Positions 1 through 5,063 of a DNA stretch of 5,063 nucleotides are shown here, one piece after another. The notes beneath the pieces are model-generated. The model saw only the letters and a list, made by a program, of their open reading frames with translations, did not search any database and was not told the DNA's origin. Source of the DNA: Myxococcales bacterium (GTDB lineage Bacteria; Myxococcota; Myxococcia; Myxococcales; Myxococcaceae). Each line of letters starts with the position of its first letter. Position 1 is the first letter of the stretch. The translations under genes and the position numbers were made by a program. The stretch lies in assembly GCA_003153055.1 (NCBI GenBank), contig PMBV01000451.1:1-5063 (forward strand), given 5' to 3'.

Positions 1-872
1 TCTTCGCCGCACACGAAGGCGCCGGCCCCGATGCGAATCTCGAGCTGGAAGCGGAAGGAGGAGTCGAGCACCCGGCTCCCGAGCAGCCCCTCGCGCTCAG
101 CCTGTTTGATGGCCGTCTGGAGCCGGGCGATGGCGAGGCCGTATTCGCCGCGCACGTAGAGGTAGCCCTGGTTGGCGCCCACCGCGTAGCCGGCGATGGC
201 CATGCCTTCGAGCACCCGGTGGGGGTCGCCCTCGAGCACGCTGCGGTCCATGAAAGCGCCGGGGTCGCCCTCGTCGGCGTTGCACACCACATACTTGGTG
301 TCTTGGGTTTGCTTGGCCACCAGCTGCCACTTGAGGCCGGTGGGGTAGCCCGCGCCGCCGCGCCCTCGGAGGCCAGCGTTGGTGACCTCGGCCACCACGT
401 CGTCTGGCTTCATGGAGGTGAGGACCTTGGCGAGGGCCGCGTAGCCTCCGGCGGCGATGTACGACTCCACGCGCTCGGGGTCGACCCGGCCGGCGTTCTC
501 GAGGACTATCTTGAGTTGCCCGGCGAAGAAGGGGTGGTTCAGGTCGAGGCGCTTCTTTTCGAGCGCCGGGCTCTTCACCGCCGCGTCGAGGAGCGCCGGA
601 GCATCGTGCGCCGAGACCTCGTGGTAGAGGGCGTCGTCGGACTGGCGGCGTACCAGGGGGCCCTTGCTGCACAGGCCCATGCACCCCGTGCCGACGATCT
701 CGACCTTGGCCTCGAGCTTCTGGTCCTTGACTGCCTTGGTCAGCGCGGCCTTCACCGCCTCGCCGCCGCACGATTGGCAGCCGGCGGCGGTGCAGCAGTG
801 AATGCGCTCCGGGAAGGTGCGCTGCCGCTCGGTTTCCTGGTCTGCCCGGTCTGAGAGATCGTCGGGTGTCAT
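1..872 (-). CDS. hoxF: HoxF-like NAD(H)/FMN diaphorase subunit with N-terminal [2Fe-2S] domain (partial, 3' end outside window)
   Basis: Reading the minus strand from ATG at 872 gives 290 uninterrupted codons to the left edge, so the C-terminal part is missing. Residues about 23-98 form a thioredoxin-like ferredoxin domain with the ligand pattern CTAAGC (C27, C32) and CMGLC (C64, C68). From about residue 110 the NuoF/HoxF flavin domain begins: GRGGAGYPTGLKW (170-182) is the FMN-binding loop and NADEGDPGAFMDR (198-210) the NAD(H)/FMN region. The visible part ends in the family's GAGAFVCGE motif, before the C-terminal [4Fe-4S] domain. NuoF of complex I normally lacks the N-terminal domain, so HoxF, HydB, HndC or FdsB types are favoured; HoxF is my first choice because the CTAAGC/CMGLC segment resembles cyanobacterial HoxF as I remember it. 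It would oxidise or reduce NAD(H) in the cytoplasm. The start lies 23 nt after the upstream gene and has no convincing Shine-Dalgarno sequence, which suggests translational coupling. C26 and C35 are extra cysteines beside the cluster ligands. Confidence 0.88.
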   Translation of the reverse strand, partial: MTPDDLSDRADQETERQRTFPERIHCCTAAGCQSCGGEAVKAALTKAVKDQKLEAKVEIVGTGCMGLCSKGPLVRRQSDDALYHEVSAHDAPALLDAAVKSPALEKKRLDLNHPFFAGQLKIVLENAGRVDPERVESYIAAGGYAALAKVLTSMKPDDVVAEVTNAGLRGRGGAGYPTGLKWQLVAKQTQDTKYVVCNADEGDPGAFMDRSVLEGDPHRVLEGMAIAGYAVGANQGYLYVRGEYGLAIARLQTAIKQAEREGLLGSRVLDSSFRFQLEIRIGAGAFVCGE

Positions 873-895
873 GGAGTCATCGCTGGAAAGGGGTT

Positions 896-1381
896 TCAGT
901 CGATGCCCAGGGCGTCGAGCTCTTTCTCGAGCCCGTCCTTGGACAGCCGCGGGAGGATCCGCCCGTCGAGCACCACCGCTGGGGCCAGCCCACAGGAGCC
1001 GATGCAGCGCGCCGACTGCACCGTCACCTTCGCCGGCTCGCCGCGCGTCACCGCCTTCTGGCAGCGATGCTCCACCGTCTCGAGCAGCGCGTTGGCGCCG
1101 GCCACGTAACAGGCCGTGCCAGTGCACACGACGGCCGTATGTTCTGCTTTAGGCTTGAGTGAGAAGAAATTATAGAAGGTCGCCACTCCCAGCACTCGGG
1201 AGGGGGGAAGCTTCAGCTTGGCCGCCACGTCCTTGAGCAATTCGGTACTGAGGTAGCCGAACAGTTCCTGGGCCGTGTGCAGCACCTCGATGAGCGCATG
1301 TGGAGAGTAGCCCTGGCGAGACATGGCTCGCTCGAGGAGCTTGGCCCGGTTGTCCTTGATCGCAGGTGCGGCTGCTGCCAT
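896..1381 (-). CDS. hoxE: HoxE/NuoE-like [2Fe-2S] subunit of an NAD-linked diaphorase
   Basis: This 161-residue protein has the usual length and layout of the NuoE/HoxE/FdsG family. An N-terminal helical region (about 10-60) is followed by the conserved segment SRVLGVATFYNFFSLKP (61-77) and a thioredoxin-fold ferredoxin domain. The four predicted [2Fe-2S] ligands are C86 and C91 (CTGTAC) and C126 and C130 (CIGSC), followed by GLAPAVVLDG as in the family. C107 is not a ligand position. There is no signal peptide, so it should be cytoplasmic. It would pass electrons between the FMN of the next gene's product and a partner catalytic unit. The ATG at 1381 is preceded on the minus strand by GAGGGGGG, 8 nt away, a good ribosome binding site. 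It is the first gene of the leftward operon, and the E-then-F order matches hoxEFUYH. Complex I, formate dehydrogenase (FdsG) and electron-bifurcating hydrogenase (HndA/HydC) subunits look alike, so the Hox name is tentative while the family is secure. Confidence 0.88.
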   Translation of the reverse strand: MAAAAPAIKDNRAKLLERAMSRQGYSPHALIEVLHTAQELFGYLSTELLKDVAAKLKLPPSRVLGVATFYNFFSLKPKAEHTAVVCTGTACYVAGANALLETVEHRCQKAVTRGEPAKVTVQSARCIGSCGLAPAVVLDGRILPRLSKDGLEKELDALGID

Positions 1382-1470
1382 GTGGAAGACCCCCCTCGTG
1401 CTCGTACAGGGTTAACTAACAGACCCCGTTTTTCGAGACCGCCGAAAGCTACGGCCGCCGAGCCGGTGGC

Positions 1471-1486
1471 TACATTCGTCGTGCCT
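1471..1486 (-). promoter_or_regulatory. Possible sigma-54-like promoter element facing hoxE
   Basis: On the minus strand the sequence is AGGCACG-ACGA-ATGTA, compared with the sigma-54 consensus TGGCACG-N4-TTGCW. The -24 part matches at GGCACG, but the -12 part has TGT where TGC is expected, which breaks the nearly invariant GC. If used, transcription would start near 1459 and leave a leader of about 80 nt before hoxE. It is a weak candidate, reported because hydrogenase operons are often sigma-54 dependent. Confidence 0.2.
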
Positions 1487-1597
1487 GATGAAGCACCGCG
1501 GCAATTCCCCAGTGAAACCGGATCTGTTGGTCGCCGAACCCTCGGGCTACCCGGCGCAGGATTTCTCGGCAGAGGGTTTTACTCCGCACCACTTGCG

Positions 1598-1626
1598 TTG
1601 ACAGGTGACCGGCAAGTTCTTCCTAT
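1598..1626 (+). promoter_or_regulatory. Possible sigma-70-type promoter for the hyb operon
   Basis: A perfect -35 hexamer TTGACA sits at 1598-1603. With the standard 17-bp spacer the -10 position (1621-1626) reads TCCTAT, which matches TATAAT at only three of six bases. Transcription from here would give a leader of about 100 nt containing the inverted repeat at 1695-1718. The -35 is good and the -10 poor, so it would be weak or activator dependent if real. Confidence 0.3.
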
Positions 1627-1643
1627 GCCAGTCAATCGGGGAT

Positions 1644-1659
1644 CGGACCGAATCCTGCA
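1644..1659 (+). promoter_or_regulatory. Possible sigma-54-like promoter element facing hybO
   Basis: The sequence CGGACCGAATCCTGCA has the diagnostic GG-N10-GC spacing (GG at 1645-1646, GC at 1657-1658) and matches the longer consensus TGGCACG-N4-TTGCW at 8 of 12 defined positions. A start near 1670 would leave a leader of about 64 nt that includes the inverted repeat and ribosome binding site. GG-N10-GC arises often by chance in GC-rich DNA, so the support is modest. Confidence 0.28.
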
Positions 1660-1694
1660 AGAAGGCGCGCCGGCTTATATCTCATGAGCCATCC

Positions 1695-1718
1695 AGAACG
1701 TCTAATACCTGACGTTCT
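1695..1718. promoter_or_regulatory. Perfect 8-bp inverted repeat upstream of hybO (operator or leader hairpin)
   Basis: The arms AGAACGTC (1695-1702) and GACGTTCT (1711-1718) are exact reverse complements around the 8-nt AT-rich spacer TAATACCT. The repeat ends 4 nt before the AGGAGG ribosome binding site of hybO. It could be a binding site for a dimeric regulator that represses or roadblocks transcription, or a stem-loop in the hyb leader that affects translation or mRNA stability. It does not match the FNR site (TTGAT-N4-ATCAA). No run of T follows, so it is not a typical intrinsic terminator. Confidence 0.6.
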
Positions 1719-1722
1719 CGGC

Positions 1723-1728
1723 AGGAGG
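1723..1728 (+). promoter_or_regulatory. Ribosome binding site fixing the GTG start of hybO
   Basis: AGGAGG, a full Shine-Dalgarno match, lies 5 nt before the GTG at 1734. An in-frame TGA at 1710-1712 rules out any start further upstream, and the next in-frame ATG (codon 29) falls inside the Tat motif. GTG is therefore the supported start. Confidence 0.85.
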
Positions 1729-1733
1729 ACCTC

Positions 1734-2879
1734 GTGGCAAGCACCTCTTCTTTCGATCCTTCCCCCATCGAGGCGCTCCAGGCCCTCGAGCAGCGCGGCC
1801 TCGATCGTCGCGCCTTCATGAAGGTGGTGTCGGCGGCGGCCGCTGCCGTGGGGCTGCCGGCCAGCCTGGTGCCGCAGATGGCGCAGGCGGCGGCGGTGAA
1901 GAAGCGGCCGTCGGTGGTGTGGCTCCACTTTCAGGAGTGCACTGGGTGCACCGAGTCACTGCTCCGGCCGGCGAACCCCGACATCGCCAACGTCATCCTC
2001 GACGTCATCTCGCTCGACTACCACGAGACCTTGTTCGCCGCGGCGGGCTACCAAATCGAGAAGGCCCTCAAGACCGCCGTCGAGGAGAACGCCGGAAAGT
2101 TCGTCTGCATCATCGAGGGTGCCATCCCCACCAAGGACAACGGCATCTACTGCAAGATTGGTGGGAAGACGGCGGTTGAAATCGTCAACGAGGTCGCCGG
2201 AAAGGCCGGGGCCATCATCGCCCTGGGCAGCTGCGCGTCGTTCGGTGGGATTCCCGCAGCCTCGCCTGACCCCACTGGCGCGAAAGGTGCGCCGGCCGTG
2301 CTGGCAGGCAAGACGGTGGTGACGCTCCCCGGTTGTCCCACCAACCCCTACAACCTCTTGGGCGTGGTGCTGCAGTTCATCGCCTTCGGCACCTTGCCGG
2401 CCCTCGACAGCAAGGGCCGACCGCTGTTCGCCTACGGGCGCGTCATTCACGAAGACTGCCCGCGCCGGCCGCACTTCGACGCGGGGCGTTTTGCCTTGGC
2501 GTTCGGCGATGAGGGCCACCGCAAGGGCTACTGTCTCTACAAGCTGGGCTGCAAGGGCCCCAGCACCCACGCCAACTGCTCGTTGCTGCACTTCGGCGAC
2601 GTGGCAGGCGCCTGGCCCATCGGCATCGGTCACCCCTGTGTCGGGTGTACTGAGCAGGCCATCGCCTTCCGCGTGCCGCTCCACGACACGGTGGGCATCG
2701 ACCGGCCCACGCCTCCAGACCAGTACCCGCCCATCGCCACTGACCACGAGTCGCGGGTGTCTCCGCTGGCGACAGGCATCGCCGGGGTGGCAGTGGGCGC
2801 CGTCATCGGAGCCGTCGCCATCGGAGCGAGCCGGCTGTCGAAGGAGCCGCTCAAAGACGAGCCCAAGAAGGAGGGCTGA
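1734..2879 (+). CDS. hybO: [NiFe] hydrogenase small subunit, HybO-like (group 1c type), Tat-exported and membrane-anchored
   Basis: This 381-residue protein carries the electron-relay clusters of a periplasm-facing uptake hydrogenase and closely resembles E. coli HybO in length and motifs. It starts with a twin-arginine signal (RRAFMK, 25-30), a hydrophobic alanine-rich stretch and a likely cleavage near AQAAA (50-54). The proximal [4Fe-4S] ligands are C69 and C72 (ECTGCTES), C167 (GSCASFGG) and C201 (PGCPTNP). The distal cluster has H239, C242, C267 and C273, and the medial [3Fe-4S] cluster C282, C302 and C305. All eleven expected ligands are present. The two extra proximal cysteines of oxygen-tolerant group 1d enzymes are absent (G71 in ECTGC, G171 in ASFGG). 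A C-terminal hydrophobic helix (about 346-366) with a charged tail should anchor it in the membrane. It begins with GTG and is first in a hybOABC operon. The large subunit presumably travels with it through Tat, since that subunit's visible N-terminus has no signal. Confidence 0.96.
   Translation: MASTSSFDPSPIEALQALEQRGLDRRAFMKVVSAAAAAVGLPASLVPQMAQAAAVKKRPSVVWLHFQECTGCTESLLRPANPDIANVILDVISLDYHETLFAAAGYQIEKALKTAVEENAGKFVCIIEGAIPTKDNGIYCKIGGKTAVEIVNEVAGKAGAIIALGSCASFGGIPAASPDPTGAKGAPAVLAGKTVVTLPGCPTNPYNLLGVVLQFIAFGTLPALDSKGRPLFAYGRVIHEDCPRRPHFDAGRFALAFGDEGHRKGYCLYKLGCKGPSTHANCSLLHFGDVAGAWPIGIGHPCVGCTEQAIAFRVPLHDTVGIDRPTPPDQYPPIATDHESRVSPLATGIAGVAVGAVIGAVAIGASRLSKEPLKDEPKKEG
2868..2875 (+). promoter_or_regulatory. 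Ribosome binding site of hybA inside the end of hybO
   Basis: AAGGAGGG overlaps the last codons of hybO and lies 7 nt before the hybA ATG at 2883. With a 3-nt intergenic gap, this suggests coupled translation of the two subunits. Confidence 0.7.
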
Positions 2880-2882
2880 GCC

Positions 2883-3779
2883 ATGGAACGTCGAGAGTTC
2901 CTCAAGGGCCTCCTGGGCACCGGAGCCGTGGCCACGGCCACCACCGCGGAGGCGAGCGTCCAGCGCCACCGGGAGCCCGCCGCCGATGCCATCGGCATGC
3001 TGTACGACGCCACCCTCTGTATCGGCTGCAAAGCCTGCGTGGTGGCCTGTCGCGAGGTGAACCACCTCGAGCCCGAGGGCACGCTGCACGACCGCCAGAC
3101 CGAGCTCAACTGCAACACCAAGAACGTCATCAAGCTGTACAAAGACGAAGCAGACCCGTCGGTCTTCTCGTTCATGAAGCAGCAGTGCATGCACTGCATC
3201 GACCCGGGCTGCGTGTCGGCTTGCATGATTGGCGCGATGCACAAAGAGAAGGGTGGCCTGGTGGCGTGGGACGGCGACCTCTGCGTCGGCTGTCGGTACT
3301 GCCAGGTGGCCTGCCCGTTCCAGGTGCCCAAGTTCGAGTGGTTCCAGGCCTCGCCCAAAATCGTCAAGTGTGAGCTCTGCAAGGAGCGCTTGGCCGATGG
3401 CAAGCAGCCCGGCTGCACCGAGGTGTGCCCCCGCAAGGCGGTCATCTTCGGGAAGCTCGACGAGCTGAAGACCGAGGCCCACCGGCGCATCGCCGAGCAG
3501 CCGAACCTCTACCAGCCCAAGGTGTACGGCGAAGAAGAGGCCGGCGGCACGCAGGTGCTGTACCTCTCGCATGTGCCGTTCGAGAAGCTGGGCCTGCCCA
3601 CGCTCGATGGCACGTCGATTCCGTACCGCTCCGAGTCGGTGCAGCACGGTGTCTACCAGGGCATGGTGACGCCGGTGGTGCTGTACGCCGGCCTGGCCGC
3701 GGTGGTGGTGAAGAACTGGCGCAAGGGCGAGGGCGAGGGCGAGGGACCCAGCGACGAGAAGAAGGAGCACACGCCATGA
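2883..3779 (+). CDS. hybA: HybA-like periplasmic ferredoxin subunit with four [4Fe-4S] clusters
   Basis: This 298-residue protein is the electron-transfer link between the hydrogenase small subunit and the membrane subunit. It opens with a twin-arginine motif (RREFLK, 3-8) and a short alanine/threonine-rich stretch, with a plausible AEA cleavage site at 22-24. Sixteen cysteines form four ferredoxin-type groups: C46/49/52/56, C102/105/110/114, C134/137/140/144 and C163/166/178/182. C77 is outside this set. A hydrophobic segment (about 258-277) near the C-terminus should be a membrane anchor, as in E. coli HybA, and is followed by a charged tail containing EGEGEG. At 298 residues it is somewhat shorter than the E. 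coli protein (about 328, from memory). It follows hybO by 3 nt and overlaps hybB by 4 nt. Related DmsB, NrfC and HmcB subunits share the cluster pattern, but the neighbours and C-terminal anchor support HybA. Confidence 0.94.
   Translation: MERREFLKGLLGTGAVATATTAEASVQRHREPAADAIGMLYDATLCIGCKACVVACREVNHLEPEGTLHDRQTELNCNTKNVIKLYKDEADPSVFSFMKQQCMHCIDPGCVSACMIGAMHKEKGGLVAWDGDLCVGCRYCQVACPFQVPKFEWFQASPKIVKCELCKERLADGKQPGCTEVCPRKAVIFGKLDELKTEAHRRIAEQPNLYQPKVYGEEEAGGTQVLYLSHVPFEKLGLPTLDGTSIPYRSESVQHGVYQGMVTPVVLYAGLAAVVVKNWRKGEGEGEGPSDEKKEHTP
3725..3742 (+). repeat. Short tandem repeat, three copies of GGGCGA
   Basis: Three perfect GGGCGA hexamers in tandem, with a partial fourth (GGGA), encode the Gly-Glu repeats in the charged C-terminal tail of HybA. 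The six-base unit keeps the reading frame, so copy changes would only lengthen or shorten the tail. Confidence 0.6.
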
Positions 3780-4954
3780 GCGCGCACGCGCAGCCGAGCC
3801 CCGTCGGGGGCAAGCTCCTCACGCCTGGGTACCTGTTGTTGTTGGCCGTCGCGGCGGTCGGCGCGGGGTTCTCGCTGTGGCGGTTCACCAAGGGCCTGGG
3901 GCCCACCACCAGCATGAGCGACGGCTACCCGTGGGGCATCTGGATCGCCTTCGACGTCGTCACCGGCACGGCGCTCGGGGCCGGAGGCTACGCGCTGGCC
4001 ATTCTCGTCTACGTGTTGAACCAGGGCCGCTACCATCCGCTGATACGAGGCGCGTTGGTCACCACCGCGTTGGGCTACACCATCGCCAGCCTCTCCATCG
4101 TGCTCGACGTGGGCCGCTGGTGGCAGCTGTGGAAGCTCCCCTTCTTCGTCAGCCACTGGAACGGGAACTCGGCGCTCCTCGAGGTCGCGCTCTGCGTGAT
4201 GTCGTACACCGCCGTCGCCTGGCTCGAGATCGCCACGCCGGTGCTGGGAGACTACAAGGGCTCGAAGCGGAACCCGAAGCTGGCGGCGCTGGCCGAGAAG
4301 CTCCACCCGGCCCTCAAGAAGGCGCTCCCCTTCGTCATCGCCCTGGGTGTGCTGCTCCCCACCATGCACCAGTCGTCGCTGGGCACCTTGATGATGCTGA
4401 CGGCGCGGCTCCACCCCCTGTGGCACTCGCAGCTGTTGCCGCTGTTGTTCCTCATCAGCTGCATCGGCATGGGCTACGGCGGCATCATCCTCGAGTCGAC
4501 GCTGTCGCACCGGGCCTTTCGCCGCTCCGTCGACTCGCCCTTGCTGTCTCGTCTGTCGAAGGTGGTGGCGGGAGTGATGCTGGGGTATGTCGTCCTCCGC
4601 TTGGGTGACGTGGTGACCCGGGGCGCCCTCGCCAATGCCTCGCCCGGCTACGTCTTCCTCTTCGGGGTCGAGCTGTTCCTCTTCGCGGTGCCGGCCTTCT
4701 TCCTCTGGTCTGACTTGAGGAAGAACGCTGGAGTGCAGTTCGGCGCGGCCTTCGCCCTGGTCATCGCAGGCGCCCTCTACCGCTTCGACACCTACCTGGT
4801 GGCGTACGAGCCGGGCAACAACTGGTCGTACTTCCCCTCGGTGCCCGAGCTCATCATGACCTTCGGCCTGGTGGCCACCGAGCTGGCGGTCTACATCTTC
4901 CTCATCAAGCGCTTCCCCATTCTCGGCGGCCGCTCGTCGGAGCCGGTGACCTGA
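3776..4954 (+). CDS. hybB: HybB-like NrfD/PsrC-family integral membrane subunit (quinone-reactive)
   Basis: From ATG at 3776 this reads 392 residues, the same length as E. coli HybB as I recall it. It is strongly hydrophobic, with about ten predicted membrane helices near residues 17-35, 53-80, 92-112, 130-156, 184-208, 218-240, 262-282, 291-311, 321-341 and 357-378. The segments SDGYPWGIWIAFDV (48-61), HWNGNSALLE (127-136) and PTMHQSSLGTL (195-205) look typical of the family. There are no cofactor-binding cysteine motifs. In hydrogenase-2 this subunit exchanges electrons with menaquinone and is thought to link the reaction to proton movement. The start is chosen because it overlaps the hybA stop as ATGA and has AAGGAG (3762-3767) 8 nt upstream. 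The frame stays open back to 3425, but that part lies wholly inside hybA and lacks membrane character. Confidence 0.95.
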   Translation: MSAHAQPSPVGGKLLTPGYLLLLAVAAVGAGFSLWRFTKGLGPTTSMSDGYPWGIWIAFDVVTGTALGAGGYALAILVYVLNQGRYHPLIRGALVTTALGYTIASLSIVLDVGRWWQLWKLPFFVSHWNGNSALLEVALCVMSYTAVAWLEIATPVLGDYKGSKRNPKLAALAEKLHPALKKALPFVIALGVLLPTMHQSSLGTLMMLTARLHPLWHSQLLPLLFLISCIGMGYGGIILESTLSHRAFRRSVDSPLLSRLSKVVAGVMLGYVVLRLGDVVTRGALANASPGYVFLFGVELFLFAVPAFFLWSDLRKNAGVQFGAAFALVIAGALYRFDTYLVAYEPGNNWSYFPSVPELIMTFGLVATELAVYIFLIKRFPILGGRSSEPVT

Positions 4955-4962
4955 GCTGGCTG

Positions 4963-4983
4963 CTCCTCTCTCTTCTCCTCCTC
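4963..4983 (+). other. Pyrimidine-only tract between hybB and hybC
   Basis: A 21-nt uninterrupted run of C and T, built from CTC and TCT units, lies in the 62-nt gap between hybB and hybC. It contains no stem-loop I can see, so it does not look like a terminator. Its effect is unknown; it would leave an unstructured mRNA stretch ahead of the large-subunit gene. Confidence 0.45.
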
Positions 4984-5016
4984 ATTTCAAAGCATCACGA
5001 CGTCATCGAGGTTCTC

Positions 5017-5063
5017 ATGTCGAAGCGAATCACCATTGACCCCATCACCCGCATCGAGGGCCA
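5017..5063 (+). CDS. hybC: [NiFe] hydrogenase large (catalytic) subunit, HybC-like (partial, 5' end only)
   Basis: Only the first 15 codons and two further bases are inside the window, reading MSKRITIDPITRIEG. The TIDPITRIEG segment is the hallmark N-terminal motif of [NiFe] hydrogenase large subunits and nearly matches the start of E. coli HybC. The full protein would hold the Ni-Fe active site through two CxxC motifs, which lie beyond the edge. GAGG at 5008-5011, 5 nt before the ATG, serves as ribosome binding site. It follows hybB by 62 nt on the same strand and completes the hybO-A-B-C order. No signal peptide is visible, consistent with export together with the small subunit. Confidence 0.93.
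   Translation, partial: MSKRITIDPITRIEG

Larger units (their letters stand above)
1382..1733. other. Divergent intergenic regulatory region
   Basis: This 352-bp gap separates the leftward hoxEF-like genes from the rightward hyb genes, so it must hold promoters for both operons. It looks less GC-rich than the flanking genes, with AT-rich spots at 1411-1420 (GTTAACTAAC), 1431-1433 and 1675-1680. A forward open frame crosses it from 1277 to 1687, but it begins inside hoxE on the opposite strand, shows no recognisable domain and has low-complexity composition, so I do not call it a gene. Specific candidate sites are listed separately. I saw no tRNA, riboswitch or strong terminator. Confidence 0.8.

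Noticed and set aside
219..854. A 211-codon plus-strand open frame opposite the hoxF-like gene
   Set aside because: The minus-strand frame carries clear [2Fe-2S] and FMN motifs, while this one has none and is its shadow.
1643..1651. Small dyad TCGG-A-CCGA
   Set aside because: Arms of four bases are common by chance in GC-rich DNA and there is no supporting context.
1656..1672. A sigma-54-like GGCGC...TTGC sequence on the minus strand
   Set aside because: The spacing between GG and GC is 11 nt instead of 10, and it would start transcription over 250 nt from hoxE.
1277..1687. A 136-codon plus-strand open frame crossing the intergenic region
   Set aside because: It starts inside hoxE on the opposite strand, lacks recognisable domains and spans the region that must hold both promoters.
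1956..3770. A 604-codon open frame on the minus strand opposite hybO and hybA
   Set aside because: It is antisense to two genes with full sets of family motifs, has no recognisable domain, and is rich in His, Arg, Gly and Leu as expected for an antisense frame in high-GC DNA.
3425..3775. Upstream extension of the hybB frame
   Set aside because: This stretch overlaps hybA completely and reads as charged, non-membrane sequence. The ATG at 3776 has a ribosome binding site and gives the usual HybB length.
1..5063. CRISPR arrays, tRNA or rRNA genes, insertion sequences, attachment sites
   Set aside because: No repeated spacer structure, cloverleaf, transposase motif or terminal inverted repeats were seen on either strand.

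Overview
The window is a high-GC bacterial stretch with two divergently transcribed redox operons, both cut by the window edges. The GC-rich third codon positions and gene style would fit a myxobacterium or another high-GC proteobacterial relative. That placement is a guess, because no taxonomic marker gene is present.

Left half, minus strand (1-1381): a NuoE/HoxE-like [2Fe-2S] thioredoxin-fold subunit (896-1381) is followed after 23 nt by a NuoF/HoxF-like FMN/NAD(H) subunit. That second gene starts at 872 and runs off the left edge. Its own N-terminal thioredoxin-like [2Fe-2S] domain points to the diaphorase part of a soluble NAD-linked enzyme (HoxEF(U) of bidirectional [NiFe] hydrogenase, or the related HydCB, HndAC or FdsGB modules) rather than to respiratory complex I.

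Middle (1382-1733): a 352-bp non-coding divergent promoter region. It holds a perfect 8-bp inverted repeat just upstream of the hybO ribosome binding site, an exact TTGACA hexamer, and two weak sigma-54-like elements, one facing each operon.

Right half, plus strand (1734-5063): hybO-hybA-hybB-hybC, in the same order as the E. coli hydrogenase-2 operon. The genes encode a Tat-exported [NiFe] hydrogenase small subunit with a C-terminal membrane anchor (1734-2879), a Tat-exported protein with four [4Fe-4S] clusters (2883-3779), a ten-helix NrfD/PsrC-family membrane subunit (3776-4954) and the first 15 codons of the large catalytic subunit (from 5017). The small subunit's cysteine pattern is the standard one, without the two extra proximal-cluster cysteines of oxygen-tolerant membrane-bound hydrogenases.

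Together the right-hand genes would oxidise H2 (or run in reverse) on the periplasmic face. Electrons would pass through the small-subunit clusters and HybA to HybB and the quinone pool. The left-hand genes would exchange electrons with NAD(H) in the cytoplasm. The main point of interest is that the two modules share one intergenic region. I saw no clearly novel system; the genes belong to known families in an unusual juxtaposition.
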